From Adineta ricciae (lineage: Eukaryota > Rotifera > Eurotatoria > Adinetida > Adinetidae), in assembly GCA_905250025.1 (NCBI GenBank), contig CAJNOJ010000199.1:124001-188000 (forward strand): a stretch of 64,000 nucleotides of DNA, written 5' to 3'. The position numbers and the translations under genes were made by a program. Shown here piece after piece: positions 1 through 10,532 of the stretch (position 1 is its first letter; each line of letters opens with the position of its first letter). Under the pieces are notes generated by a model. It had not been told where the DNA came from. It was given only the letters and a program-made list of their open reading frames with translations, and searched no databases.

Positions 1-11
1 ATAAGCATTAC

Positions 12-1342
12 CTGTTATATTTGGTTGCAAGAATTGTACCGGTATGGGACCAGTGACAATGATTGAGAATACGCCCACAGTATTTGGAGTGTATGTTGTA
101 ATCACCAAAGTAACCGTCGTTTTAGCTTGCACATGAACATCGAAAAGAAATTGATGATTTCCACCCTCATCATCATCTGAGTTTACCAAATTTACAGACG
201 GGAAAAAAGGACTGAACGTCTTGTTATAAATATATCCATATGTATCAAATTTACTGTTACTTGTAATAGTATAATTTCCACTAGTGTTCATACTGATTTC
301 AATAATATCATAATAATTATATACAGATAATGTGCACGTGTAAGAAGTCTCGTCGCGACAATAGATTCGGCTAGCATTGTTCAACACCGAGAAATATATT
401 GATTGTGTATTTGACGTGTCACCTAATCATAAGAAATAAAACGAATATTCTTCTTTGTTTGTATTTAGAGATTCGATTTTAAAGTACTATACTCGACTCA
501 TTTTGACAATATATCTATATGAAATCGAAGCTTTCCTTTCTCAAGCAACCGCTGTCTAACGAAATAACTGTTAAAGCCCAGAAACGTTGCTAAGTAAATA
601 TGCAAAGTGCACAACAAACTTCATAGGTCCAAGAAAAATTATTTTTATCCTGGTGTAACTTTATAGATAATTTATGAAGTTTTTAGTCCTTTTAGTCCCT
701 TTAATCTTCTTAGAGTGTGAGAATGAGAGAGATGGTTAGGATGAGGGTATGGGTGAGGGTATGGGTGAGGATGTGGGTGTGGGTGTGGGTGAGGGTGAGG
801 GTGTGGGTGAGGGTTCGCTGGATTAAAGGGACTAAAGGGAGTAAAGGGCCTAAAGGATTTTATAGATTAAATATAAAATACACCGGGATAAAACTAATTT
901 TTCGTGGACCCCTCACAAACTTGGTACCTTGTCGTAGCCTTACCTGTAACAGCAGTTATATTCAGGCCCATGTTGGCCGTGACACTCGTTGAATTATCTA
1001 AAAAATATACACACATCGTTTAGAGAAGAGAAGGTGTCGGTGTAAGAAGTCTCCATATCCTGAAAAATAGTCTACTTATTCCTATAAGGATCATAACAGT
1101 ACCATGTTCTTGACTTGAAGTCATTAATGTCGTATGACTTGCTGCTGCTGCTGTTGTTGTTTCATCTATGACATGAGCAAACTTCAACAAACAAAAAGAA
1201 TTATGTACAATGAAATCTTACTTGACGATATAGCCGTATCCTTATTCTGTCGCAAGAAATGCACAACTATCGGAAGTGTGATAGCTGTGGCTATCACAAT
1301 AAGTACTAGTGATACTAAACCGATTTTTAACAAAATATGCAT
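12..1342 (-). CDS. Partial secreted/membrane protein with phase-1 modular exons
   Basis: Four exons can be read on the minus strand: 1342-1222, 1165-1103, 997-944 and 422-12, with more beyond the window edge. Exon 1 starts at ATG 1342 and encodes a strongly hydrophobic N-terminus (MHILLKIGLVSLVLIVIATA) that would be a signal anchor or signal peptide. Exon 2 is a short Thr/Ala linker. Exon 4 encodes an extracellular-looking module of about 137 residues rich in N-glycosylation sequons, with one close Cys pair (YCRDETSYTC). Every junction is phase 1 (GTAAG, GTACTG, GTAAGG and GTAATG donors; AG acceptors), and exons 3 and 4 end similarly (ITAVTG, PNITG), as expected for repeated extracellular domains. 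I do not recognise the domain. The ORF that runs on the opposite strand here is a shadow. The 521-nt intron 3 contains the hairpin element described separately. The exon chain is inferred from splice signals only. Confidence 0.55.
626..910. mobile_element. MITE-like hairpin element with telomere-like core
   Basis: Positions 626-704 and 820-910 form an imperfect inverted repeat of about 80-90 nt. Both arms run inward from ggtcc through an agaaaaatta-like stretch and ttttatcc/ccggtgta, and end in gattaaagggactaaa near the core. Between the arms lies a G-rich telomere-like tract. The whole unit of about 285 nt lies in intron 3 of the minus-strand gene. The structure resembles a non-autonomous terminal-inverted-repeat element. 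I see no clear target-site duplication and no second copy in the window, so mobility is inference. Confidence 0.5.
733..814 (+). repeat. Interstitial telomere-like G-rich tract
   Basis: About 80 nt of degenerate hexamers (atgggtgagggt, gtgggtgtgggt, gagggtgtgggtgaggg). The unit resembles TGTGGG, the telomere repeat reported for bdelloid rotifers. The repeats are interrupted by TGAGGG and TATGGG variants, so this is an interstitial, diverged tract and not a chromosome end. It sits in the loop of the inverted repeat 626-910. Confidence 0.65.
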
Positions 1343-1781
1343 TTGCAGTTGGAATGAAATATATGTCTAAAAGGATTCAATAGTAATTCTTCGCTTAAAT
1401 TACAATAAACTCTATTACGGGAATGACAGCGCCAGTTATAATGTTTGAGAATTCAAATATTCTTTGCTCTTTTCTTTTCGCCTACAGCCTCGATCTTCAT
1501 ATTATTTTTTAAACGCTAAACAAAATGTTTCTGACTTTCCCACGGTTTTGCATCAATGAAAACATCCTACTTCTACCGTGAAAAACTTTTTCCTGACATT
1601 CTGCCGGTTTCACACCAAAAAATATCACTATATGAATATTGCGCACGACTCTTTTTTCTAACATATTCTCTTTGTATTTTAATTGCGAGAGGCTGTTTGG
1701 AAAATTGTTCATATAGATTTCTCATGTAGAGTTCTTCACATTATAAATATTTTAATTAGGATCTAAGTCGTATTTTCCACC
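1343..1781. promoter_or_regulatory. Divergent intergenic region
   Basis: This 439-nt gap separates the divergent starts at 1342 (-) and 1782 (+), so it should hold both promoters. It is AT-rich, including tattataaatattttaatt near 1739-1757, but I see no defined element. A 67-codon minus-strand ORF inside it has no recognisable features. Confidence 0.3.
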
Positions 1782-4700
1782 ATGCCGATCGCTCAAAAGA
1801 TTCGAGAATTATGGCAAGAAACAAAACATTTCTGTCAAACGTTCAACTTATTTCCGTCTATACCACCTGCAGCCAACGACTACGATTTACAAAATCAAAA
1901 GATATCCACCAGAGTGTATGTTACTTTGCTAACAATCGTACTTATAATCCTATTAATATACAACTCAATAGAAACTATTACAAAAACTATTACGGTCAAA
2001 ACGCCCAGTCTCAATGAATATTTACATTTATATTCCAAATATCCGCAGTCATTAACATGTCCGTGCACAGACATATCAATCGAATATGAAAAGTTTGTTG
2101 AAGTGCAGTATTCATTTCATCAAGTATGTACAAGTGATTTCGTCAGCGAACAGTGGATTAATTATCTAAGTTCCTTTCCTGGAAATGTTACGCTAACCGT
2201 TGACGATTTTCGGTGGACTAGTAGTCACTCATTTCAAACTCTACGCGCATTCTGTGACCTGATTGCGAAAGCTCTATCGGATGGTTTGGATCGCTTCTAT
2301 GCCAGCGAATTTCTTAGTGAGTTTGTCATACCTTTTCAATTGTTTCAGTCGCAAATTCAAGCATTATCTGATCAATTTGCCTTAAAAACTCAAAAAACCT
2401 TTGTATCATCTTTATCTCTTGTTCGAAACACCATACTAGACAACACCCTGTTAACGTCCCTCCAGACAGATTACCTATTATATATACCGAGTGCAAGTGT
2501 ATATGCGAGTTCATCTCCATGGTCCTATAANTTTCTTAGTGAGTTTGTCATACCTTTTCAATTGTTTCAGTCGCAAATTCAAGCATTATCTGATCAATTT
2601 GCCTTAAAAACTCAAAAAACCTTTGTATCATCTTTATCTCTTGTTCGAAACACCATACTAGACAACACCCTGTTAACGTCCCTCCAGACAGATTACCTAT
2701 TATATATACCGAGTGCAAGTGTATATGCGAGTTCATCTCCATGGTCCTATAATAGTTGCAACTGTGCTTCCACGTCCACATGTGGCTACGAAGCTCCTAT
2801 CCGTCGCTATCCTAATCAGACTGTGACTTTTATTGTGCCTGGATTCTATATCGGATGTTACGTGATCGAATCACTACTCAAATCCAACTTGAAGTGTTTT
2901 TATAACCAAAAATGTATCACTTCATTACAATTCCATTTTAGCGGCACCATACCGTTTAATGCTACGTCACTTAACTCAACATCAACAACTCGGTATTTTC
3001 AAAACTCAACAATACAAGACCTTCTGAATTATTTGATGGTAGAAGAATGGGATACAACAGAAAATTATACAAGTTACTATGCTGATTGTCGACCATCACA
3101 ATGTGTGTATACTTACACTGCAAGAAACGATATTACTTACATTGTAACAACATTGATCGGATTACTTGGCGGTTTGATGACAATTCTAAGACTTCTTGTA
3201 CCACCAACAATCAAATTTATTCGAAAGAAATGCTCATTCCGACGAAGATCAGAATCAGGTAGAAGGAAATATTCGACACATTCATTGAAATTTCAAATTT
3301 GAGAAATTATTGACTTTTTAGATGAACCTGAGCAACGCAGTGTCGGCAGTTTGTTCACAAAATTGAAGCTTTACATTGCAACATTCAATATGTTTCCATC
3401 GATACCACCTTCAACTAGCAATTACGTTTTACAGAATCAAAGAATATCTACAAGAGTATTTATCATATTATTAGCAACCATACTAGTGATCCTGTCCATA
3501 TACAACTCAGTAGGGACTATTACCAAAGCTATCACGGTCAAAACACCTACTCTCGAGCAATACTTACATCTATATGCAGCATATCCTCAAACATTAACGT
3601 GTCCGTGCACGGAAATATCAGTCGAGTATGCAAAGTTTATCGAGGTGTATTATTCATTTCATCAAGTATGTACAAGTGATTTTATCGGCAAAGAATGGAT
3701 TAGATATGTAGCATCATCATTCACTTACACAACTGTATGGCGTTCTGACTTTCGATGGACTGGAGCGTCCTTATTTCGAGCTCTACGTACGAATTGTCAG
3801 CTAATGAACACAACTGTATCGGACAATTTGGAGCGATTCTATTCCGAAGAATATGTCAACGCATTTCTTTCTCCGCCTGAATTATTTAGCTCACAAATTT
3901 ATGCTTTAAGTGAACAGTTCAAAACAGCAACAATTAGCAGTCGGCTATTAGCTATCTCGATGATGCGTGATACGACTCAAGCCAATGCGTTGTATACCAC
4001 ACAGCTCACAAATTTTAATTTGCAGGGAGAAAATGCAAACAACATGATAGTTTCTGAATCCGTCGTCTATGATGATTGCAGATGCGATATCTCATCAAAA
4101 TGTGTTTTACCATCAGGTATATATGACTATCGTACTTACGCCACGCAATTCATGGTGCCTGGAGTTTATTATGGATGTTATGTAATTGAATCACTACTTC
4201 AATCCAATCTACAATGCTTCTACAATCAAACATGCACCAATATCTTGACATCGTATTTCAGTACTAATCTACGATTTAATGCAACAGCTCTTAACTCGTT
4301 ACTGCCAAGTCGATATTCAGTGGAGTCAACAATACAAGATCTTGTTAACGATTTGATGATGGAAGAATGGCGAACAGTAGGCAACTATACGAGTTACTAT
4401 GCTGGATGTCGACCTGCACAATGTGTTTATACTTACACGGCAAGAAACGATATTATCTATATTGTAACAGTGTTGATCGGGCTGGTTGGCGGTTTGATGA
4501 CAGTATTACAACTTCTTGTGCCGCGATTGGTGACATTTGTCAGGAAAGCTTGTACATTCCGAAGATTTAATCGCGGTAAGAAAAAAAAATCATCTTATGG
4601 CTACTCACGATGATGTACATATTGTGACACATACTTTGTTTTCTAGATGCTAGCGGACAATACCAAAGTAGTGTCACAGTTACAAAAGTAAAACAGTATG

Positions 4701-6139
4701 CTTCAGCATTCAATTTATTTCCATCGATACCACCAGCAGATAATGCTTACGATTTACAAAATCAAAAAATATCAACAAGAGTGTACATTATTTTGTTAGC
4801 GATCATACTAGTGTTCCTTTTGATGTATAACTCATTAAGAACTCTCACTGAAACTGTTACAGTCAAAACACCTACTCTCGAACAATATTCACGTTTGTAT
4901 TCGGAATATTCTGAAACAATGACGTGTCCGTGCACGAAAATATCAGTCAAATATGAGAAACTGGTTGAAGTACATTATTCATTTCATCAAGTATGTAGAA
5001 GTCACTTCGTTAGTGAAAAATGGATTGATTTCCTTGCTCTGTATGCTTCAACTACTAAACTAAATTATGACGATTTTCGCTGGACAGCGAAATATACATT
5101 TCAAGCTCTGCGTGCGTTTTGTCAGTTAATGAACACAACTATATCAGACAATTTGAAGCGATTCTATTCCGAAGAATATGTCAGCGCATTTGTTACACCT
5201 CCCGAACTACTTCAATCACAAGTTCAAGGTTCCGTTGAACAATTCAAAACAGCAACAATTAACAGTCTTTTATTATCTCTTTCTATGATCAGAGAAACAA
5301 CTCATGGTAATAGTCTGTTCTCCGGTCTTCAGATTAATTATTATCTATATCAAACACCAGATAGAGAGCTGTCGCCCATAGTGCGTAATTACGGTAACTG
5401 TAGTTGCGCTTCGTCACTAACATGTGGCTATCAATCGGCTGTACGAGATTATGGTAGTCATCGTGTGAAGTTTTCTGTTCCTGGATTCTATGTCGGATGT
5501 TACGTGATCGAATCACTACTCAGATCCAACTTGCAGTGTTTTTATAATCAATCATGTGTCAGCACACTACAATCGTATTTTACCGGAGTTTTACAATTTA
5601 ATGCAACAGCACTTGACTCATCACTAACAAGTGAGTATTCACAAAACTCAACAATACAAGATCTTCTGAATTACTTGATGGTAGAAGAATGGGATATAAG
5701 AGGAAATTATACAAGTTACTACGCTGATTGTCNATCACTACTCAGATCCAACTTGCAGTGTTTTTATAATCAATCATGTGTCAGCACACTACAATCGTAT
5801 TTTACCGGAGTTTTACAATTTAATGCAACAGCACTTGACTCATCACTAACAAGTCAGTATTCACAAAACTCAACAATACAAGACCTTCTGAATTACTTGA
5901 TGGTAGAAGAATGGGATATAAGAGGAAATTATACAAGTTACTACGCTGATTGTCGACCATCACAATGTGTCTATACTTACACTGTCAGAAACGGTATTTT
6001 ATACATAGCGACCACATTGATTGGGCTGCTTGGTGGTTTGATAACATTTCTACGACTCCTTGTACCACGAATAGTGAAGTTCTTCGTACGCTGTGTCCTA
6101 AACCGCAAAAGGGTAGTTCCGTATGGAATAGATACATAA
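1782..6139 (+). CDS. Three-module, six-TM Cys-rich membrane protein (haplotype A into B)
   Basis: Three large exons, 1782-3258, 3322-4575 and 4647-6139, each encode the same module of about 420 residues. They are joined by introns of 63 nt (3259-3321) and 71 nt (4576-4646), both phase 1. Each module has a cytoplasmic FNLFPSIPP-type segment, TM1 (such as TLLTIVLIILLIY), a long Cys-rich ectodomain, TM2 (such as TLIGLLGGLMTILRLLV) and a basic tail. Conserved ectodomain motifs are LTCPCT, FHQVC, GCYVIESLL, CFYNQ and YYA/DCRP.QCVYTYT. The second and third modules have no ATG at their exon starts, while their reading frames splice exactly to the preceding module, so this is one gene and not three. 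True length is about 1,260 residues once the in-frame artefacts around n at 2531 and 5733 (74 codons each) are ignored. N- and C-terminal TMs around a Cys-rich ectodomain recall trimeric channels (DEG/ENaC, P2X), but I see no diagnostic motif. Function is unknown. Confidence 0.75.
2310..2752. repeat. Contig join with 221-nt repeated overlap (n at 2531)
   Basis: Positions 2310-2530 recur as 2532-2752, apparently identically, on either side of a single n. This is an unmerged contig overlap inside exon 1 of the three-module gene. Because 221 plus the n is 222 nt, the reading frame stays open and falsely adds 74 codons. Confidence 0.85.
5512..5954. repeat. Contig join, haplotype A to B (n at 5733)
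   Basis: Positions 5512-5732 recur as 5734-5954 with differences such as gtgagtattc versus gtcagtattc and agatctt versus agacctt. The left side matches 13803 onward (haplotype A) and the right side is haplotype B. The join lies in exon 3 of the three-module gene and preserves frame. Confidence 0.85.
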
Positions 6140-7019
6140 ACTTATTGCAAGCACGTCTTTGATAGTTTTGCAAAAGTTCGTATAATTTTCCTCTTGGAAA
6201 AGGCTGAATGGTTCCCGTGAATACTTCCTTCGCATATATGCTTCATATATTATTTGATCTTGCTTGTGCTTACATGAATTTTTTCTCGTATAATAAAAAT
6301 GCGACCAGTGACTGAATCTTCATGATGTAATAAGCTGTTGCCGATATTTTGGGAAATGAATACAGCTTTAATTTGATCTCACAGACTGTATTGTCAAGTG
6401 TAGAAGAAGATAATGTAGGTAGCATTTGACGTCAATCGATGAGTGTCATTGGGATAATATCTGTCGCTTGAAATGACTGTAATTCACATCGTTGTGCATA
6501 TTATATTGTTCAGTAATGAATATTTCAGACAGTTGTCAATTTGCCATCAGTAAGCAGTGCAGTACCTGTTCTGTGGCATTCTTATCTTGTGTGATTAGCA
6601 ATATTATTGATTTACTTGTAATTATGGTAGCGTATATCGAACGAAAAGATCTGTTCTTCTTACCAAGGCAAACGAGTAATAGGAGTTGTCGTTAGCGTGC
6701 TCATTTTGATCAATTGAATGATAGCGTTACTGATCCTTGTTTTGGCGACCACTACGGAAGATGTACGTTTTGTTCGGAACGCTTTGTGCTGGGTTTGATT
6801 ATATGAAGATCAAAGGGAGAAGGCTGATTATCTTCTTGACAACATCCTTTAAGTGTTATAAAAACTACTGGATATGAAAAAGAATATTTTTATCACAAGT
6901 TCTAACAAATTTTCTTTACGTTCTTATCTTTACTAAGATAATACAAAAAAAAAGAGTCATTTCTCTGGTGAATCGTTTCGAAGCTCCTATTCTTTAGTTG
7001 AATTTGCACTCGACAGAAT
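6140..7019. other. Intergenic, no supported gene (B)
   Basis: 880 nt between the three-module gene and the UNC93-like gene. The haplotype A counterpart is 14287-15094. Short ORFs here (for example 6492-6695) are not conserved between haplotypes, which differ by an indel of about 60 nt near 6575-6640. I see no RNA gene. Confidence 0.5.
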
Positions 7020-8883
7020 ATGGATCATCATTTTATCAATATAATCCTTGTTGGCTTAGCTTTTATGATTCTATTTACAGCTTTTCAAGCGACAGGCATG
7101 ATCGCAGTAAGTTCCTGTGAATTCATTCATTCGTATGATCAATTTCTATACACTCACAGCCAAGTGTTCTTGAGGGTGTGAAGAATGACACAGTTAATGG
7201 AACGAGTTTTCAAGGAAGTGGTTACATCAGGTAAGTGTATAAGTTCGACCACATTTTTCTATCATGAAAATGGGACTAGTTGAACTTCATTATCGTTTCT
7301 AGCCTTGCGATTGTTTATACGTTATTTACTATTGCAAATATATTTGCTCCTGTCGTCGTATCGATATGTGGATCGTCCATATCGATGTTTATTGGCGGAA
7401 TTACTTGTTTGTTCGTAAACGATAGCTAAATATGTATTCAAATGTTCACTTTGATCTTGTAGCTTATATGTTCTTTCATTCATTTCGCCGATGGTTTGGT
7501 CGTATTATCTAGTCTCGATTCTATTCGGAATTGGTGCCGCTATTCTTTGGACAGCACAGGGTGTTTATCTATCGAGAAATTCTAACGAAATGACGATAAG
7601 TCGGAATACAGGTGTATTTTGGGCAATGTATCAATCGAGGTTAAGTAGATTGAATGTTAACGAACCGACAACTTGCTTTTTTAGTCTCATTCCAGGTAAT
7701 CTATACGTGTATTTATCTATTGATACAGAAATGATTACTCGATCAGTACGATATCCATTATTCACTGTGTTTTCCATCGTTTCTGCTCTTGGAATCGCTT
7801 GTTTCGGTTTGGTCATTTGGCGAACTTTTAGTGAACGACGACGAGTGAATTCGGAGTTATTGAAAAACGAAGAGAAAATCAGTTGCGTCGATATCGTGGA
7901 AACATTAAAGATAGCACTTCGACTTCTAAAAACTCGAAATATGCTTCTTCTTCTAATACCGTTTGGTTATACTGGTAATCTTCTCCACTGGTGACAAGAA
8001 AAAAATATTTTTCTCAATATTCCGTAGGTTTTGCCTTAACTTTCTTTCAAACTGTTTATCCAACATGTATTGGCCATTTGATCAAATATGGAGGTGAGAT
8101 TTTCGGGTGATTTGACAAGAGGTTGGTTTTGTCTTTTCTACAGACAAACGTAAACGATTGATTGGCCTCCATGGAATCCTTGTTGGAGTTGCAGAAATAT
8201 TTGGCAAGTTACATTAAGTATAGATGATTGAATCGAGTATGTGTGTAGGTGGTGGGCTGTTTGGATTTATCACCAAGCCGAAAACATCGTTAGGACGTGT
8301 TCGAATTGTATTTGTCGGTTTCATTGTGCAGCTTGTTTTTTATTATTTGGTTTTCATTAATTTTCCATCAGATGCACCAGCAAACGAGACAAATAAAGAA
8401 ACATATTTTAATTATAAGTGAGTGGGCTCTAATCTTTACAGAAGTTTGAAGAAAATATGTTTTAGATTATTGATAAGTCAGATTCTGACTTTCGTTGGCT
8501 CGTTTCTGATTGGTCTCGGCGATTGTAGTTTCCATACTCAAGTTGTTACTCAAATTTGATTTCTAATGAGATATTTCATTGACTTTCTCTTTTAGCTATT
8601 TAATGTCTTAGCTAGTCAGTACAAAAACACGAGTGCGTCTGCTTTTGCTTTGTTTCAATTAGTTCAAGTATGATACAATTTCATTGTTGATTTGATTTCA
8701 TATTCATTTATTCAGGGTGGAACATCGGCTGTCGCTTATGTTTATGCATCAAGTCTTGCTGTGGAATACCAGTTACTAATTTTAGTCATTACTTTGCTGT
8801 TAAGCACAATTGCTTTCTTTGTTGTTTTGTTTTCGAATGCAAACAATGATTTGGATGAATCATCTTCGTTAATTATAGGTTGA
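7020..8883 (+). CDS. MFSD11: UNC93-like MFS protein, MFSD11 type (haplotype B)
   Basis: A multi-exon gene starting at ATG 7020. The first exons are 7020-7106, 7160-7230 and 7303-7410, and the fourth starts at 7463. The remaining coding sequence is split by several introns of about 45-70 nt, and the stop is at 8881-8883. The predicted protein follows the animal MFSD11 pattern: LVGLAFMILFTAFQATGMIA in TM1, FQGSGYIS, then GIGAAILWTAQGVYLS, ISRNTGVFWAMYQSS, GNLYVY, GGGLFGFITK and DAPANET near the C-terminal half. The family belongs to the UNC93 branch of the major facilitator superfamily; substrates are not established. A short intron inside the apparent long ORF (CAATCGAG/gttaag ... ttttag/TCTCATTCC) restores the QSSLIPGNLYVY motif. 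The intron 8204-8248 has a GC donor. The 3' end is convergent with the ART gene, 120 nt away. Confidence 0.85.
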
Positions 8884-9002
8884 CAAAGACACTGTTGCTA
8901 TTTACACACACTCTATTGACCCTCAGACAACGATATATGTCATCGATTCTTTCATCGCTTAGCTTATTGACATTTTAGTACACTTGCAAAAAAGAAAATG
9001 TA

Positions 9003-10532
9003 TTAAAATTGTCTTGCCAGACTGCTACCCCCTACATGGCGTTCTTTTAAAGGTCCACGGTAAAAAGCATTTGATACACCACCAATTGACAGATGAACGG
9101 CTTTTACGCCAACGATATAGGCTGTACAGGAGCCTTGGAGAGTTGCTCTCGCAACTTCAGCAGCACAATGTGCACCATCAAACATCCCGGATCCATGACA
9201 TTCAAGCTGCAATACATTTTGTACTTTGCCTTGAAGCTTCAATGAGCCAGAGCCATGTAGACGCACTTGGAGACTATTGACATCCACTGCTAAATTTACA
9301 TTTGACGAACCGTGGAGAAAAAGTTGTAGCGTGTCGGCCGCTGAAAGAAGCGTATTGGTGGACACGATTTGTCCCGAACCGTTCGCGGTTAAGCAACGTA
9401 AGCTGGGCATTTGAATGAAAACTTTCATAACAGAATAGCTGCAGCTACCAAGTCGTATGCCGAGCGTCTTATTTTCAACCACAGTTTGAATGCATCTTGA
9501 GGTGTGAAGACTCTCATACGTTTCAATCTCCACCACTGATTGTTTGTCATACGAATGACTCAATTGAACATCGAACCCACCATCAAGTGTGATACAGTCA
9601 AAGCTACTCACGGGATAGTGTTTTCTTTGAATTCTATCACATGCATTGGTTGCATAGTTTCCGTTATTAATAATGCTTACATGAGAACCACTATTACTAT
9701 TGATGCATATGTTGTTGACAGATGAGTGAGAAAATGGTGTGGACATTCGTTGATCTTCTCCGATTTTACGTGATACTTTACTGTCTTCAACAAACGGCGG
9801 TTTTAACAGTTGCACTGGAGGATTTTTTAGTTCTTTGACATGGATGATGTGTAGACCAGGAGCTGGCGACAATTTGCTCGCTACGACTAACTGGGTGGCT
9901 GGCAAGAGTAAAACTTCGTCTTCTGCTTCATAGAATGAATGATTTCTGATAAATTTTCCATTGTAGCATTCAACGTTAAAGAGTGTTCGCGTTCCGCTTT
10001 TTGTCAAAAACTGTTCGCTTTGCAAAACATCCAATGATTTTGTGCAACTGCTAAATCCCCACCAGACAACGGTGTCACCTATGTTTAATTTCTCGCTAAG
10101 ATCAGCATTGACTCCCCGATAAACACACATCTTCTGATTCGGCAACTTCCATAAGCCCGTGAGAAGTAATTTCAAAAATGGAAACCAAATTTTGAGCCTT
10201 CTTCGACTTTCAGCGCGAAGCGTTTGATTGAGAACCAAATATAGACTTTCATTGCTGTTGTCACCCTCCATTGTGTACAACTGGAGAGCTGCACTCTCAT
10301 TCTGCGTCAGACCGTCCTTTGGCTCTTTACAGTTTTGTTTCGCTATATAAACCTTGGTGTCAATATCTTCGTCGAGAAGATGCTTCACTGGTGTAATGGC
10401 TTCTTCTAACGATACCAGTGGAGTTGTCTGGTAGCCACTAATAGGAAGCAGGTATTTTCTTGGTTCATTTTCGACGTCAGAAAAACGCTGGTGAGGAATT
10501 CGAAATGATGCTGTTGAATGTGAGGTAGTCAT
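9003..10532 (-). CDS. ADP-ribosyltransferase fused to GIN/DUF2807 domain (haplotype B, intact)
   Basis: A single-exon protein of 509 residues starting at ATG 10532. Residues about 60-225 form an arginine-type mono-ADP-ribosyltransferase (ART) domain. The catalytic R-S-E signature is visible: Arg139 in VYRGVNADL, a WWGFSSCT strand with Ser161/Ser162, and the ExE motif at Glu204-Asp-Glu206 in YEAEDEVLLLP. These enzymes transfer ADP-ribose from NAD+ to protein Arg residues. Residues about 310-500 match the repeated beta pattern of the bacterial 'GIN' domain (DUF2807, putative autotransporter adhesin head): SFDCITLDGGFDVQLSHS, LRCLTANGSGQIVSTN, then successive LHGSSNVNL, LHGSGSLKL, CHGSGMFDG strands. 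No signal peptide or TM segment is evident, so a cytosolic location is likely. An ART plus GIN combination is not one I know from animals; the GIN half suggests acquisition from bacteria. Confidence 0.8.
   Translation of the reverse strand: MTTSHSTASFRIPHQRFSDVENEPRKYLLPISGYQTTPLVSLEEAITPVKHLLDEDIDTKVYIAKQNCKEPKDGLTQNESAALQLYTMEGDNSNESLYLVLNQTLRAESRRRLKIWFPFLKLLLTGLWKLPNQKMCVYRGVNADLSEKLNIGDTVVWWGFSSCTKSLDVLQSEQFLTKSGTRTLFNVECYNGKFIRNHSFYEAEDEVLLLPATQLVVASKLSPAPGLHIIHVKELKNPPVQLLKPPFVEDSKVSRKIGEDQRMSTPFSHSSVNNICINSNSGSHVSIINNGNYATNACDRIQRKHYPVSSFDCITLDGGFDVQLSHSYDKQSVVEIETYESLHTSRCIQTVVENKTLGIRLGSCSYSVMKVFIQMPSLRCLTANGSGQIVSTNTLLSAADTLQLFLHGSSNVNLAVDVNSLQVRLHGSGSLKLQGKVQNVLQLECHGSGMFDGAHCAAEVARATLQGSCTAYIVGVKAVHLSIGGVSNAFYRGPLKERHVGGSSLARQF

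Noticed and set aside
717-992. A plus-strand Arg/Val-rich ORF
   Set aside because: It is translated telomere-like repeat and hairpin arm, not a protein.
1134-1370. A plus-strand protein with a poly-Cys N-terminus
   Set aside because: It is the shadow of minus-strand exons 1 and 2 with good splice borders; the Cys run mirrors GCA/ACA codons.
3351-4613. The second two-TM module as an independent gene
   Set aside because: The frame opens at a TTG, has no ATG upstream, and joins the previous module exactly through a phase-1 intron.
1782-6139. Assignment of the three-module protein to DEG/ENaC or P2X channels
   Set aside because: Only topology and Cys richness agree; I could not see a family-defining motif, so no family name is given.
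9540-9725. A plus-strand ORF within the ART-GIN gene
   Set aside because: Antisense shadow of a strongly supported coding region.
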